Positions 44,140 to 54,356 of a stretch of 64,000 bases of DNA are shown one piece after another (the stretch's first letter is position 1; each line of letters opens with the position of its first letter). Origin of the DNA: Erwinia sp. OLFS4. GTDB taxonomy: Bacteria > Pseudomonadota > Gammaproteobacteria > Enterobacterales > Enterobacteriaceae. The notes beneath the pieces are model-generated. The model worked only from the letters and a program-made list of their open reading frames with translations, was not told where the DNA came from and searched no databases. The position numbers and the translations under genes are program-made. The stretch spans positions 116,007-180,006 of the forward strand of contig NZ_MOMB01000001.1 of the NCBI RefSeq assembly GCF_002752165.1, in the 5' to 3' direction.

Positions 44140-44759
44140 CCCCCTTTGTCTATCCTGCTGCCTCCTGTATTGCCGGTGTTGATGAAGTTGGTCGCGGGCC
44201 GTTAGTCGGCGCGGTGGTTACTGCCGCAGTGATCCTCGATCCTTCCCGGCCGATAGCCGGTCTGACTGACTCGAAAAAACTGTCTGAAAAACGCCGGCAG
44301 ATTTTGTCAGAAGAGATTAAGGCAAAAGCGCTCAGCTGGAGCCTTGGCCGAGCCGAACCGGAAGAAATCGACCGCCTGAATATTCTGCATGCGACTATGC
44401 TGGCGATGCAGCGGGCGGTTGCCGGTCTGTCGCTTACCCCCGATATGGTGCTGATTGATGGTAACCGCTGTCCGGCGTTGCCGGTACCCTGCCAGGCGGT
44501 GGTAAAAGGCGATAGCCTGGTGGCCGAGATAAGCGCTGCTTCAATCCTGGCAAAAGTTGCGCGCGATGGTGAAATGGCCGAGCTGGATAAACTGTTTCCT
44601 CAGTATGGGTTTGCTCAGCACAAAGGTTATCCGACCGCGCTTCATCTGGAACGGTTGACGCAGTATGGGGTCACGTCGCATCATCGTCGTAGCTTTGCCC
44701 CGGTACGTAATGCGCTGCTGGACGCACAGGTGCGTGCCGCCGCGCTTTCCGGCCTGTAA
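44136..44759 (+). CDS. rnhB: Ribonuclease HII
   Basis: A 207-residue nuclease that removes RNA, including single ribonucleotides, from DNA hybrids. It has the catalytic residues in [13 protein letters not shown] (Asp and Glu), the metal-binding Asp in [10 protein letters not shown] and the last Asp in the KVARDGEM segment. It overlaps the lpxB stop and precedes dnaE by 29 bases, as in E. coli. Confidence 0.97.
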   Translation: MTPFVYPAASCIAGVDEVGRGPLVGAVVTAAVILDPSRPIAGLTDSKKLSEKRRQILSEEIKAKALSWSLGRAEPEEIDRLNILHATMLAMQRAVAGLSLTPDMVLIDGNRCPALPVPCQAVVKGDSLVAEISAASILAKVARDGEMAELDKLFPQYGFAQHKGYPTALHLERLTQYGVTSHHRRSFAPVRNALLDAQVRAAALSGL

Positions 44760-44788
44760 TTCCCTTTAAATACGGGTAACGGTAGAAA

Positions 44789-47700
44789 ATGGCTGAACCT
44801 CGTTTTATTCATCTGCGCGTGCATAGCGACTATTCAATGGTTGATGGCCTTGCCAAAACCGGGCCATTGATAAAGAAAGCCGCTTCGCTGGGTATGCCGG
44901 CACTGGCAATCACCGACTTTACTAACCTGTGCGGGTTGGTGAAATTCTATGGCGGTGCCCATGGTCTGGGAATGAAGCCGATTATTGGTGCCGATTTTCT
45001 GATGCGCAGTGAGCTGATGGCGGATGAGCTTGCTCAACTGACGGTACTGGCGGCGAACAATGTCGGTTACCAGAATCTGACTTTGCTGATATCACGTGCC
45101 TATCAGCGTGGTTATGGGGCAGAAGGACCGGTTATCGATCGCGGCTGGCTGGTGGAACATCGTGAAGGCATTATTTTGCTTTCCGGCGGCCGCTGCGGCG
45201 ATGTTGGAAAGATGATTATCCGGGGTAACAATACGCTGGTTAACGAATGTCTGGCCTTTTATCAGCGTTATTTTGATGGCTGCTATTATCTTGAGTTAAT
45301 TCGTACCGGGCGCGCAGACGAAGAAAACTATCTGCATGCGGCGGTTGCCTTAGCCATTGAGCAGAATATTCCGGTGGTGGCAACCAATGAAGTCTGTTTC
45401 CTTGAAGAAGGCGATTTTGATGCCCATGAAATTCGCGTAGCGATTCATGACGGCTACACGCTTGACGACCCCAAACGGCCAAAAAAGTACAGTGCTCAGC
45501 AATATCTGCGCAGCGAACAAGAGATGTGTGAGCTGTTTTCAGATATCCCGGAAGCGTTAACTAATAGTGTGGAAATTGCTAAGCGCTGTAATGTCACGGT
45601 ACGACTGGGTGAATATTTCCTGCCACAGTTTCCGACAGGGGAACTTTCTACCGAAGATTTTCTGGTGAAGAAATCACAGGAAGGCCTGGAAGAGAGGCTG
45701 GCCTTCCTCTATCCGGATGAGGCTGAACGTGCGCAGAAACGCCCGCCGTATGATGAGCGGCTGGACGTTGAGCTTGGCGTGATTAATCAGATGGGCTTCC
45801 CCGGTTACTTCCTGATAGTGATGGAATTTATCCAGTGGTCAAAAGATAACGGTATTCCGGTTGGTCCGGGACGCGGTTCGGGCGCGGGTTCTCTGGTGGC
45901 TTATGCACTGAAAATTACCGATCTTGATCCGCTGCAGTTCGATTTACTGTTTGAACGTTTCCTCAATCCGGAACGTGTTTCGATGCCTGACTTTGACGTT
46001 GATTTCTGTATGGAGAAACGCGACCAGGTCATTGAACATGTTGCGGATATGTATGGACGTGACGCGGTTTCGCAGATCATTACCTTTGGTACTATGGCGG
46101 CCAAAGCGGTCATTCGCGACGTGGGGCGCGTGCTGGGGCATCCGTATGGCTTTGTTGATCGTATTTCTAAACTGGTCCCTCCCGATCCGGGGATGACGCT
46201 GGAGAAAGCCTTTGAAGCCGAGCCTCAGCTAGCAGAAATTTATGAGGCCGACGAAGAAGTCAAAGCGCTGATTGATATGGCGCGCAAGCTGGAAGGCGTC
46301 ACCCGTAATGCCGGTAAACATGCGGGTGGCGTGGTGATTGCGCCGACTAAGATCACTGATTTTGCGCCACTCTATTGCGATGAAGAAGGTCATCATCCGG
46401 TTACTCAGTTTGATAAAAACGATGTGGAATATGCCGGGCTGGTTAAATTTGACTTCCTTGGCCTGCGTACGCTGACGATTATTAACTGGGCGCTGGATAT
46501 GATCAACGCGCGGCGGGCAAAACAGGGTGAGCCGCCGGTTGATATTACGGCGATTCCGCTCAACGATAAAAAAAGCTTTGATATGCTGCAACGGGCGGAA
46601 ACCACGGCGGTGTTTCAGCTTGAATCGCGTGGCATGAAAGACCTCATCAAACGTCTGAAGCCTGACTGTTTTGAAGATATGATCGCGCTGGTTGCGCTGT
46701 TTCGTCCGGGGCCGCTGCAGTCGGGCATGGTTGATAACTTTATTGACCGTAAACACGGCCGCGAAGCCATCTCGTATCCTGATATCCAGTGGCAGCATGA
46801 AACCCTCAAGCCGGTGCTGGAACCTACCTATGGCATTATTCTCTATCAGGAACAGGTAATGCAGATAGCGCAGGTGCTTTCCGGCTATACCCTGGGGGGG
46901 GCGGATATGTTGCGTCGCGCCATGGGTAAAAAGAAGCCTGAAGAGATGGCCAAGCAGCGTTCTGTATTCCAGCAGGGTGCCGAGAAAATGGGCGTCGATG
47001 GCGAGCTGTCGATGAAAATCTTTGACCTGGTGGAAAAGTTCGCCGGCTACGGTTTTAATAAATCACACTCGGCAGCTTATGCGCTGGTTTCGTATCAGAC
47101 GCTATGGCTGAAAGCCCATTATCCTGCCGAGTTTATGGCCGCCGTGATGACTGCAGATATGGATAACACGGAAAAGGTCGTCGGACTGGTGGATGAATGC
47201 TGGCGGATGGGGCTGAAAATCCTGCCGCCGGATATCAACTCCGGCTTGTATCATTTCCATGTGAATGATGAAGGGGAAATTGTTTACGGCATCGGCGCGA
47301 TTAAAGGCGTCGGTGAAGGGCCGATTGAAGCGATTATTGAAGCCCGTAATCAGGGGGGCTACTTCCGTGAGCTGTTCGATCTCTGTGCCCGTACCGACAC
47401 CAGAAAGCTTAACCGCCGGGTACTGGAAAAACTGATTATGTCGGGCGCCTTCGATCGACTTGGCCCACACCGTGCTGCATTAATGAGTGCCCTGAATGAT
47501 GCCCTGAAGGCCGCAGATCAGCATGCAAAAGCGGAAGCGATAGGGCAGGCGGATATGTTTGGCGTACTGGCAGAGGAGCCGGAGCAGGTTGAGCAATCCT
47601 ATGCCAGCGTCACGCCCTGGCCGGAACAGGTGCAGCTGGATGGCGAACGGGAGACTTTAGGTCTTTACTTAACGGGCCATCCGATCAATCAGTATCTGAA

Positions 47701-48271
47701 AGAAATTGAGCGTTATGTCGGGGGCCTGCGTCTGAAGGATATGCACCCGACCGAACGTGGCAAAATTACCGTTGCGGCCGGCCTGGTACTGGCCGCACGC
47801 GTGATGGTCACCAAGCGTGGCAATCGTATCGGTATTTGTACTCTTGACGACCGCTCGGGTCGTCTGGAGGTTATGCTGTTTACCGATGCACTGGACAAAT
47901 ACCAGCAACTGCTGGAAAAGGACAAAATTCTGATCGTCAGCGGACAGGTCAGCTTCGATGACTACAACGGCGGTCTTAAAATGATGGCCCGCGAAGTGAT
48001 GGAGATTGATGAAGCTCGTGAAAAATATGCGCGCGGGCTTGCTATCTCGCTGACGGACAGGCAAATTGATGACCAGCTATTAAACCGTCTCCGTCAGTCT
48101 CTTGAGCCTCACCGCTCGGGAACGATTCCGGTACATCTTTATTACCAGAGGGCGGATGCGCGTGCAAAGTTACGTTTTGGCGCAACCTGGCGCGTGTCTC
48201 CCAGCGATCGTCTGTTGAATGAATTACGTTCGCTGATAGGATCGGAGCAGGTGGAACTGGAGTTTGATTAA
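44789..48271 (+). CDS. dnaE: DNA polymerase III alpha subunit
   Basis: A 1160-residue catalytic subunit of the replicative polymerase. The N-terminal PHP domain starts [13 protein letters not shown]. The polymerase catalytic aspartates lie in [12 protein letters not shown] near residue 402, preceded by [14 protein letters not shown]. The fingers, the beta-clamp-binding QADMFG near residue 922 and the OB fold complete the protein. The length equals E. coli DnaE. It is followed 12 bases later by accA. Confidence 0.98.
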   Translation: MAEPRFIHLRVHSDYSMVDGLAKTGPLIKKAASLGMPALAITDFTNLCGLVKFYGGAHGLGMKPIIGADFLMRSELMADELAQLTVLAANNVGYQNLTLLISRAYQRGYGAEGPVIDRGWLVEHREGIILLSGGRCGDVGKMIIRGNNTLVNECLAFYQRYFDGCYYLELIRTGRADEENYLHAAVALAIEQNIPVVATNEVCFLEEGDFDAHEIRVAIHDGYTLDDPKRPKKYSAQQYLRSEQEMCELFSDIPEALTNSVEIAKRCNVTVRLGEYFLPQFPTGELSTEDFLVKKSQEGLEERLAFLYPDEAERAQKRPPYDERLDVELGVINQMGFPGYFLIVMEFIQWSKDNGIPVGPGRGSGAGSLVAYALKITDLDPLQFDLLFERFLNPERVSMPDFDVDFCMEKRDQVIEHVADMYGRDAVSQIITFGTMAAKAVIRDVGRVLGHPYGFVDRISKLVPPDPGMTLEKAFEAEPQLAEIYEADEEVKALIDMARKLEGVTRNAGKHAGGVVIAPTKITDFAPLYCDEEGHHPVTQFDKNDVEYAGLVKFDFLGLRTLTIINWALDMINARRAKQGEPPVDITAIPLNDKKSFDMLQRAETTAVFQLESRGMKDLIKRLKPDCFEDMIALVALFRPGPLQSGMVDNFIDRKHGREAISYPDIQWQHETLKPVLEPTYGIILYQEQVMQIAQVLSGYTLGGADMLRRAMGKKKPEEMAKQRSVFQQGAEKMGVDGELSMKIFDLVEKFAGYGFNKSHSAAYALVSYQTLWLKAHYPAEFMAAVMTADMDNTEKVVGLVDECWRMGLKILPPDINSGLYHFHVNDEGEIVYGIGAIKGVGEGPIEAIIEARNQGGYFRELFDLCARTDTRKLNRRVLEKLIMSGAFDRLGPHRAALMSALNDALKAADQHAKAEAIGQADMFGVLAEEPEQVEQSYASVTPWPEQVQLDGERETLGLYLTGHPINQYLKEIERYVGGLRLKDMHPTERGKITVAAGLVLAARVMVTKRGNRIGICTLDDRSGRLEVMLFTDALDKYQQLLEKDKILIVSGQVSFDDYNGGLKMMAREVMEIDEAREKYARGLAISLTDRQIDDQLLNRLRQSLEPHRSGTIPVHLYYQRADARAKLRFGATWRVSPSDRLLNELRSLIGSEQVELEFD

Positions 48272-48283
48272 AACAGGAACATT

Positions 48284-49243
48284 ATGAGTCTTAATTACCT
48301 GGATTTCGAGCAGCCAATCGCAGAACTGGAGGCGAAGATTGATTCCCTCAAAGCGGTTAGCCGACAGGATGAAAAACTGGATTTTAATCTGGATGAGGAA
48401 ATAAAGCGTCTGCGCGAAAAAAGCGTAGAGCTGACACGCAAAATCTTCTCCGATTTAGGTGCCTGGCAAATTGCCCAGCTGGCTCGCCATCCGTTACGTC
48501 CTTACACGCTGGATTACGTTCGTCATATTTTTACCGATTTCGATGAACTGGCCGGCGATCGGGCTTATGCCGATGATAAAGCCATTGTGGGTGGAATAGC
48601 CCGTCTTGAAGGACGTCCGGTGATGATCATTGGCCATCAGAAAGGCCGTGAAACCAAAGAAAAGATTCGCCGCAACTTCGGTATGCCGGCGCCGGAAGGA
48701 TACCGTAAAGCACTCCGCCTGATGGAATTTGCCGAACGCTTCAGGCTGCCGATAATCACCTTTATCGACACCCCCGGGGCTTATCCTGGGGTGGGGGCTG
48801 AAGAGCGTGGCCAGTCTGAGGCGATTGCCCGTAACCTACGGGAAATGTCGGGGCTTAAGGTTCCGGTTATTTGTACCGTGATTGGTGAAGGTGGCTCAGG
48901 TGGCGCGCTGGCTATTGGTGTTGGTGATAAAGTTAATATGCTGCAGTACAGTACTTATTCGGTGATTTCGCCGGAAGGATGTGCATCAATTTTGTGGAAA
49001 AGCGCTGACAAGGCGCCGCTGGCGGCCGAAGCAATGGGAATCATTGCGCCGCGGCTGAAAGAGCTCAAGCTGATAGATGCGATTGTGCCGGAACCGTTGG
49101 GTGGCGCGCATCGCGATCCGATTACAACCGGCGAATCGTTGAAAAAGCAGCTGCTTGATGATCTGGCCGACCTCGACGTGTTAAGCGTTGAAGAGCTGCT
49201 TAATCGTCGCTATCAGCGACTGATGAGTTACGGCTACGCCTGA
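48284..49243 (+). CDS. accA: Acetyl-CoA carboxylase carboxyltransferase subunit alpha
   Basis: A 319-residue half of the carboxyltransferase that makes malonyl-CoA for fatty acid synthesis, working with AccD and the biotin carrier. It is a crotonase-fold protein with [20 protein letters not shown] and the oxyanion glycine motif [12 protein letters not shown]. Length is identical to E. coli. It is the last gene before a strong symmetrical terminator. Confidence 0.98.
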   Translation: MSLNYLDFEQPIAELEAKIDSLKAVSRQDEKLDFNLDEEIKRLREKSVELTRKIFSDLGAWQIAQLARHPLRPYTLDYVRHIFTDFDELAGDRAYADDKAIVGGIARLEGRPVMIIGHQKGRETKEKIRRNFGMPAPEGYRKALRLMEFAERFRLPIITFIDTPGAYPGVGAEERGQSEAIARNLREMSGLKVPVICTVIGEGGSGGALAIGVGDKVNMLQYSTYSVISPEGCASILWKSADKAPLAAEAMGIIAPRLKELKLIDAIVPEPLGGAHRDPITTGESLKKQLLDDLADLDVLSVEELLNRRYQRLMSYGYA

Positions 49244-49264
49244 TTTTTTCATTGTCATATACAT

Positions 49265-49306
49265 CGCCATAAAAAAGGACCGCCGGTGCGGTCCTTTTTT
49301 ATGGCG
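49265..49306. terminator. Bidirectional terminator after accA
   Basis: A perfect 19-bp stem CGCCATAAAAAAGGACCGC with loop CGGT contains the A tract and T tract symmetrically. It can stop transcription from either side, though the main use is to end the dnaE-accA transcript. Confidence 0.95.
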
Positions 49307-49415
49307 ACCGTTCAGAGCCTATAGCCAGAGCGGAGTTTTCAGCCGCCAGCCGCACGCATTATCAATACCTGTTCGCTATGCTTAAAACACACAGGCAAGA
49401 AGACCAGGAGGCGTT

Positions 49416-51565
49416 GTGAACATTATTGCCATTATGGGACCACACCAGGCGTACTACAAAGACCAGCCCGTACGGGAACTCGATCAGGCACTGCAGGCCA
49501 GGGGTTTTCAGACCATTTATCCGCGGGATGCCCGTGATTTGCTGGCATTAATTGAACGTAATCCGCGGCTGTGCGGTGTGATCTTTGACTGGGATGAATA
49601 CAATTTTGATCTGTGTAGTGAAATTAATCAGCTTAACGAATACCTGCCGTTATATGCCTTTATCAACAGCGATTCCTCTCTGGATGTTTCGCTTAACGAA
49701 ATGCGCATGGCACTGTGGTTTTTTGAATATGCCTTAAACGCAGCCGATGCCATTGCCTTGCGCATCCGCCAGTACACCGATGAATATATTGATAACATCA
49801 CCCCGCCGCTAACCAGGGCGCTATTTACTTATGTGAAAGAGGGAAAGTATACCTTCTGTACGCCGGGACACATGGCTGGCACGGCTTATCTGAAAAGTCC
49901 GGTAGGGACCTTATTTTATGATTTTTTCGGTGCCAATACGCTAAAAGCAGATATTTCTGTATCCGTGACGGAACTGGGATCTTTGCTCGACCATTCCGGA
50001 CCGCATCTGGAAGCTGAAGAATATATTGCCCGGACTTTTGGCGCTGAACAGAGCTATATGGTGACTAATGGTACATCCACCGCCAATAAAATTATTGGCA
50101 TGTATGCGGTACCGGCTGGCAGCACGGTTCTGGTTGACCGTAATTGCCATAAATCTCTCACCCAGATGCTGATGATGAGCGATATTATTCCGGTCTGGCT
50201 AACGCCAACCCGTAATGCATTAGGGATTTCTGGCGGTATCCCGAAACGGGAATTTAGCCGTGAGAGCATCGCGCTGAAAGTGGCGCAAACGCCACGTGCC
50301 AGCTGGCCGGTGCATGCGGTTATCACCAACTCAACCTACGATGGGCTGCTTTACAACACGCAGTACATTAAAGAAACGCTGGCAGTGTCATCATTACATT
50401 TTGATTCGGCCTGGGTGCCCTATACCCATTTCCATCCAATTTGTGCCGGAAAAAGTGGTATGAGCGGAGAGAGAGTGGCCGGAAAAGTCATCTATGAAAC
50501 CCAGTCAACACATAAGTTACTGGCGGCTTTTTCACAGGCGTCATTGATCCATATTAAAGGAGATTATGACGAGCAAACCTTTAATGAAGCTTATATGATG
50601 CACACCACCACGTCACCCAGCTATCCCATTGTGGCGCGATTGAGACCGCTGCGGCGATGTTGCGTGGTAACCCAGGGCGACGACTTATTCAGCGTTCAGT
50701 TGAACGGGCGCTGCATTTCAGGCGCGAGGTGCAGCGATTGCGTGAAGAATCAGACAGCTGGTTCTTTGATATCTGGCAACCTGATGGAATTGATGAAGCT
50801 CTGTGTTGGCCAATCCAGCCGGGAGAAGAAGCGTGGCACGGCTTTAATGATACCGATGCTGACCATATGTATCTTGATCCGATTAAAGTCACCATCCTGA
50901 CGCCGGGTATGAATGCGCAGGGAGAGATGGCTGATGAAGGTATACCGGCGGCACTGGTGGCGCGTTTTCTTGATGAGCGCGGTGTGGTTGTGGAAAAAAC
51001 TGGCCCTTATAACCTACTTTTTCTGTTCAGTATCGGCATTGATAAAACCAAAGCGATGGGATTATTGCGCGGACTGACGGAGTTCAAGCGCGCCTATGAT
51101 CTCAATTTGCGGATAAAAAACATGCTCCCCGATCTGTATGCCGAAGATCCGGATTTTTATCACAACATGCGTATTCAGGACCTGGCCCGTGGCATTCATT
51201 CACTGATCCGCCAGCATGATTTACCCGCGCTGATGCTGCAAGCGTTTGCCGCGCTGCCTGAGATGGTTTTGACGCCGCATCAGATGTTTCAGCAGCAGGT
51301 AAAGGGTAATGTCGAAACCATAGAGCTGAACCAGCTGGAAGGACGGATCTCTGCCAGTATGATCCTGCCTTATCCGCCAGGCGTCCCGGTAGTAATGCCA
51401 GGAGAAAGGATTACCCGGGCCAGCCGGGCGGTGCTGGACTTTTTACTGATGCTGTGCAGCATCGGTGTGCATTATCCTGGTTTTGAAACCGACATCCATG
51501 GTGCCACGTTGACTGACGATAAGCGTTATCTGGTCAGAGTCATGCGCGATGCTGCAGCCGTATGA
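49416..51565 (+). pseudogene. ldcC: Inducible-type lysine decarboxylase (LdcC/CadA family), frameshifted
   Basis: The gene matches the roughly 713-residue PLP decarboxylase that turns lysine into cadaverine in acid stress. Codons from 49416 give an intact wing domain and PLP domain, including the cofactor lysine in STHKLLAAFSQAS. At about 50636 one base is missing. The expected SPSYPIVA-S-IETAAAMLRGNPG continues in another frame, where the rest of the protein is intact to 51565. Read alone, the first frame runs to 50900 with a wrong tail. The rest is well conserved, so the break is recent or a sequencing error. E. coli has ldcC in the same place after accA. Confidence 0.88.
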
Positions 51566-51594
51566 AATGGCAAGATATCGCTTCCTGAATCGCG

Positions 51595-51624
51595 CAGGCA
51601 GGCTGGAAGATAATAGTCTGCCTG
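51595..51624. other. Inverted repeat just after ldcC
   Basis: CAGGCAG and CTGCCTG form a 7-bp stem with a 16-base loop. No T run follows, so it may be a weak terminator for ldcC or chance. Confidence 0.35.
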
Positions 51625-51660
51625 AATTGAAATATATGCATAAAATGGGTGAGTAACTTG

Positions 51661-51677
51661 CACTGGTAATACCAGTG
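51661..51677. other. Perfect palindrome CACTGGT-AAT-ACCAGTG
   Basis: A 7-bp perfect inverted repeat with a 3-base centre. The compact dyad without a T run looks more like a protein-binding site than a terminator. It marks the border between ldcC and the A/T-rich segment. Confidence 0.45.
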
Positions 51678-52164
51678 AGAATCTAGTAGAGTTGTTCTAA
51701 TAGTGAACACTGTAGTTGAGGATCGGTTCCATTTATTTTTTACTCTGAAAAAAAGATAACGGCCCGCATATTCTAAAATGATATAACTTATTCTATATAT
51801 GCATATAAGGCTGTACTATAATTGATCAGAAGTCTGCTTCATCTTAATGGAGGGAAATAAAGAGATAAAAACGGCAACTGATACCACTACGTATTGATAA
51901 TAAAAGGTTTTTTTATACGCAGTAATTGAAGTATAGCGATAATCCTGCCCAATAAAAGCGAATACCTCCCTGCTGAATTTTCTATTTTTACTATTAGTTG
52001 ATCGTGTTTAACCAGGATAATAAACCTCATTACTTGATTAAGTTTGTAAAGATGTTTATTGTTCTTGGAAAAATACGTATCGACTTTAGTTAAACCTAAA
52101 GAAGATCGTGAAAATATTTTAATATAAATTAATTTTACAAAATCTTGCCAGTGGGTAAAGAAAT

Positions 52165-52178
52165 GGCGGAGCTTTGCC
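52165..52178 (+). promoter_or_regulatory. Possible ops-like element in the pilus operon leader
   Basis: GGCGGAGCTTTGCC resembles the RfaH recruitment element GGCGGTAGCGTGC with one base missing and one changed or added. The outer GGC and GCC can pair, as ops hairpins do. It lies about 90 bases before the gene for an RfaH-like protein. The match is imperfect. Confidence 0.3.
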
Positions 52179-52265
52179 AGAATAAAAACCCAGCAGACCC
52201 ATCCATAATTTTAAAAATATTCTTAAGGTTCGATTATTCTCTATATTATGAGGAGGGAAAAGATT

Positions 52266-52715
52266 ATGTATTCATGGTATCTGGCATGTCATAAGCGTGG
52301 AAAAACAAATCTTCTTAAAGTACAAATGGCATTGGAATATATGGGTGCAACAAGTTTTTCGCCGTTAGTTTGTGTGAAGAAAGAGAGAAAGGATAGAGAA
52401 GGTAAGCACAGGCTTAAAATGGAAAGTATTTTCCCTGGCTACTTTTTTGTTAATCTAAATCCCAGTAATCAAAAAATCTTTGATGTTGAGAAACTACCAG
52501 GATTCAGTCACTTTGTAAGAACTGGTGTAGAGATAAAACCTATAAGAGATAATATTGTAAAACAAATAATGCGCTTACCATTCTGTTCTGTATTTGAAGA
52601 TAAAAGTGACAGTGAAGAGGATAAAAACATCAACCATGAACTTATTAAGATTGCCAGTCTGAGTGATAAAGATGAGCGCGTTACTCAACTTTGCAACTAC
52701 GTACAAAATTTCTAA
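52266..52715 (+). CDS. RfaH/NusG-type NGN-domain protein without KOW domain
   Basis: A 149-residue protein whose first 100 residues match the NusG N-terminal domain, closest to RfaH. WYLACHKRG corresponds to WYLLYCKRG, SIFPGYFFVNLNP to PLFPNYLFVEFDP and GFSHFVRTG to GVSHFVRFG. This domain binds RNA polymerase and prevents pausing. The C-terminal 45 residues are acidic and helical and do not form a KOW domain, so contact with S10 or Rho is not expected. The ATG at 52266 is nine bases after AGGAGG; an in-frame ATG at 52248 overlaps that ribosome binding site and is rejected. As first gene of the pilus cluster it is probably an operon-specific antiterminator. Confidence 0.85.
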   Translation: MYSWYLACHKRGKTNLLKVQMALEYMGATSFSPLVCVKKERKDREGKHRLKMESIFPGYFFVNLNPSNQKIFDVEKLPGFSHFVRTGVEIKPIRDNIVKQIMRLPFCSVFEDKSDSEEDKNINHELIKIASLSDKDERVTQLCNYVQNF

Positions 52716-52753
52716 TATTACAGCATACAAACAATCTCTTGAACATAGGTGAT

Positions 52754-53293
52754 ATGGTGAAGCGGATTATACTTATAGTTATAATGATGATCTTTTCAGG
52801 TAGTGTTTTTGCATTGCAAAATTACAATGCTCACGGCAATAGCATGAATATTAATGAAATGAATAAAACAACAAAAGGAGTGAAAGCTTCATTACAATCT
52901 GCAAGTGAAAATACGGCAGGATTTGAAAAAGAACTGAAGCAATTCCAAAGAATTCAAAGGGAAGGTGAGTATCTTAAATTAAGGTTAAAGAACAGAGAGC
53001 TGATGAATCAGCTGGGAATCAAAGACAGAGATGATATCTTTGACAATGACAGTACTACCATAGATAAAAGTAAAAAAGAATTGAAGAACCTTTTTCTGTT
53101 ATCAACATTTAAATCTGGAAAAGAGCAGGAAAAGGCGAAAGTGTTTATATCAGGAAAAGGTGTCAGGATCATAAAGAGTGGTGACTATATAACAAATGAT
53201 GTCAAAGTGATAGCGATAAAAAACGGTCATGCGAAACTGGAAGTAATACCATATGGTGATATTTATGATATGAACCAACTTGGCGTATTCTGA
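52754..53293 (+). CDS. PilP-like periplasmic pilus biogenesis protein
   Basis: A 179-residue exported protein. Residues 1-20 (MVKRIILIVIMMIFSGSVFA) form a signal peptide. The middle is helical and charged (about 45-95), and the last 50 residues look beta-rich (GKGVRIIKSGDYITNDVKVIAIK), similar in pattern to the small C-terminal domain of R64-type PilP. That family is thought to link inner membrane components with the secretin. The ATG at 52754 follows AGGTGAT, and the longer frame from 52691 overlaps the upstream gene and is rejected. The PilP assignment rests on pattern, size and position rather than strong identity. Confidence 0.55.
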   Translation: MVKRIILIVIMMIFSGSVFALQNYNAHGNSMNINEMNKTTKGVKASLQSASENTAGFEKELKQFQRIQREGEYLKLRLKNRELMNQLGIKDRDDIFDNDSTTIDKSKKELKNLFLLSTFKSGKEQEKAKVFISGKGVRIIKSGDYITNDVKVIAIKNGHAKLEVIPYGDIYDMNQLGVF

Positions 53294-53321
53294 ATTTTAT
53301 AACAACCGGAGCATTACGACG

Positions 53322-54332
53322 ATGTTATTTAGGCTAAGTGTGATATGTATGACCCTGCTGACAGCCGGGATGTCTGGCTTTTGTTATAGTAAAGATAGTG
53401 TCGATAATTCTCTGGTAACGACATTAAATGCTATTAATTTAAGTAATGTAAAAAAAGAAAACGATAAAAAAATACTTAACTTACTGTCTAAATTGGACAG
53501 CTATCAAAGTAATAATTTAAATCTAACCACCAGTGATAATGATTTATACACAGCCAGAAGTGCTGATTCAACCAACATAGCACCGGCTGACGATGATAGT
53601 CAGGATGTACTGCAAGAAAAAAAAAAGAGCGTAACGGAAAGTACTGAGTCTGCTAAAAATGACGGTTTTTCTGTAAATGCAGCTGGGCAAAGTATTGACA
53701 GCAGACAGCCAGGGAATGTTAATCAACCTGCGCAACCGGAAAAAGAAACATTGTTAATTAATAATAAAGTTAATAACAGAAAAAATAATGAGAATGACGG
53801 TGCGCAGAAAAAAGATTTGCAAGGCCAGATTGATGATCTCAATGACAAGATTGAATCGATGCATGATCAAATTGTGATGCTAATCAACCTGCAAAAGCTA
53901 TCATATGATAATAAATCTATTTCCGATGAATTAGAAAAAAATCGCGTTCCACAAGCAAGTGCTGGCACTGGCAGTCAAAGCTATCTGGATGTTTATGCTA
54001 AACGAAAAGGCGTTAAAATCTCGCCAGCTGGATTTGCCTATAAAATAATAAAAGCAGGTAGCGATAAGATTGATCAAGGGGCTCTTTTCTCCCTGACTCT
54101 TACGGAGAAAAATACCGGAGGAAAAGTCCTCAGTCAGGTAAAAGACATTCCACTGCGCTACAATGAACAATTACCAGTGATTATTTATAAAGCCATTGAC
54201 TTTATCGGTTATGGCGGTTCAATCCAGGTTGTTGCATTAGCCAATAAAAGCTATCCACATGGTGATTATCCAAAAGGTACCGGGCCATTTACCCCGCTGA
54301 CCTATATGATAAATGTGGATAAATTAGATTAG
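53322..54332 (+). CDS. Exported coiled-coil protein with degenerate FKBP-like domain
   Basis: A 336-residue protein with a signal sequence (MLFRLSVICMTLLTAGMSGF), a long polar low-complexity part (about 25-165) and a predicted coiled coil (DLQGQIDDLNDKIESM, about 167-210). The C-terminal domain (about 225-336) aligns with the FkpA/Mip-type FKBP fold: YAKRKGVKISPAGFAYKIIKAG matches YAKEKGVKTSSTGLVYQVVEAG and the end TYMINVDKLD matches LVFDVELLD. The catalytic-pocket motifs (YKG, FD, VIPGW) are not kept, so isomerase activity is doubtful. The start at 53322 is chosen because a signal peptide begins there after CGGAG; the frame opens at 53280. The gene lies where pilus operons keep assembly factors, so a chaperone role is inferred. 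Confidence 0.65.
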   Translation: MLFRLSVICMTLLTAGMSGFCYSKDSVDNSLVTTLNAINLSNVKKENDKKILNLLSKLDSYQSNNLNLTTSDNDLYTARSADSTNIAPADDDSQDVLQEKKKSVTESTESAKNDGFSVNAAGQSIDSRQPGNVNQPAQPEKETLLINNKVNNRKNNENDGAQKKDLQGQIDDLNDKIESMHDQIVMLINLQKLSYDNKSISDELEKNRVPQASAGTGSQSYLDVYAKRKGVKISPAGFAYKIIKAGSDKIDQGALFSLTLTEKNTGGKVLSQVKDIPLRYNEQLPVIIYKAIDFIGYGGSIQVVALANKSYPHGDYPKGTGPFTPLTYMINVDKLD

Positions 54333-54356
54333 TAGTGGTCAATGCCGGGGATCTTT

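Larger units (their letters stand above)
51566..52265. other. A/T-rich gene-free region, leader of the pilus cluster
   Basis: About 700 bases with no credible ORF on either strand. The first part holds two inverted repeats (51595-51624 and 51661-51677). The rest is strongly A/T-rich with many TATAAT-like strings, for example TATAAT at 51817-51822 without a convincing -35 element. An ops-like GGCGG-AGC string lies at 52165. I infer that the pilus operon promoter and a long untranslated leader are here. This is also the border between core chromosome and the acquired segment. Confidence 0.6.

Noticed and set aside
50620..50660. Programmed ribosomal frameshift in ldcC
   Set aside because: No slippery heptamer or following pseudoknot is visible, and homologues are read in one frame.
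50657..51565. A separate 302-residue decarboxylase gene
   Set aside because: Its start aligns with the middle of LdcC and continues exactly where the upstream frame breaks, so it is the second half of one frameshifted gene.
51700..52247. Short peptides in the A/T-rich leader, for example one of 15 codons after TAATGGAGGG
   Set aside because: They are too short, lack independent support and are expected by chance in such sequence.
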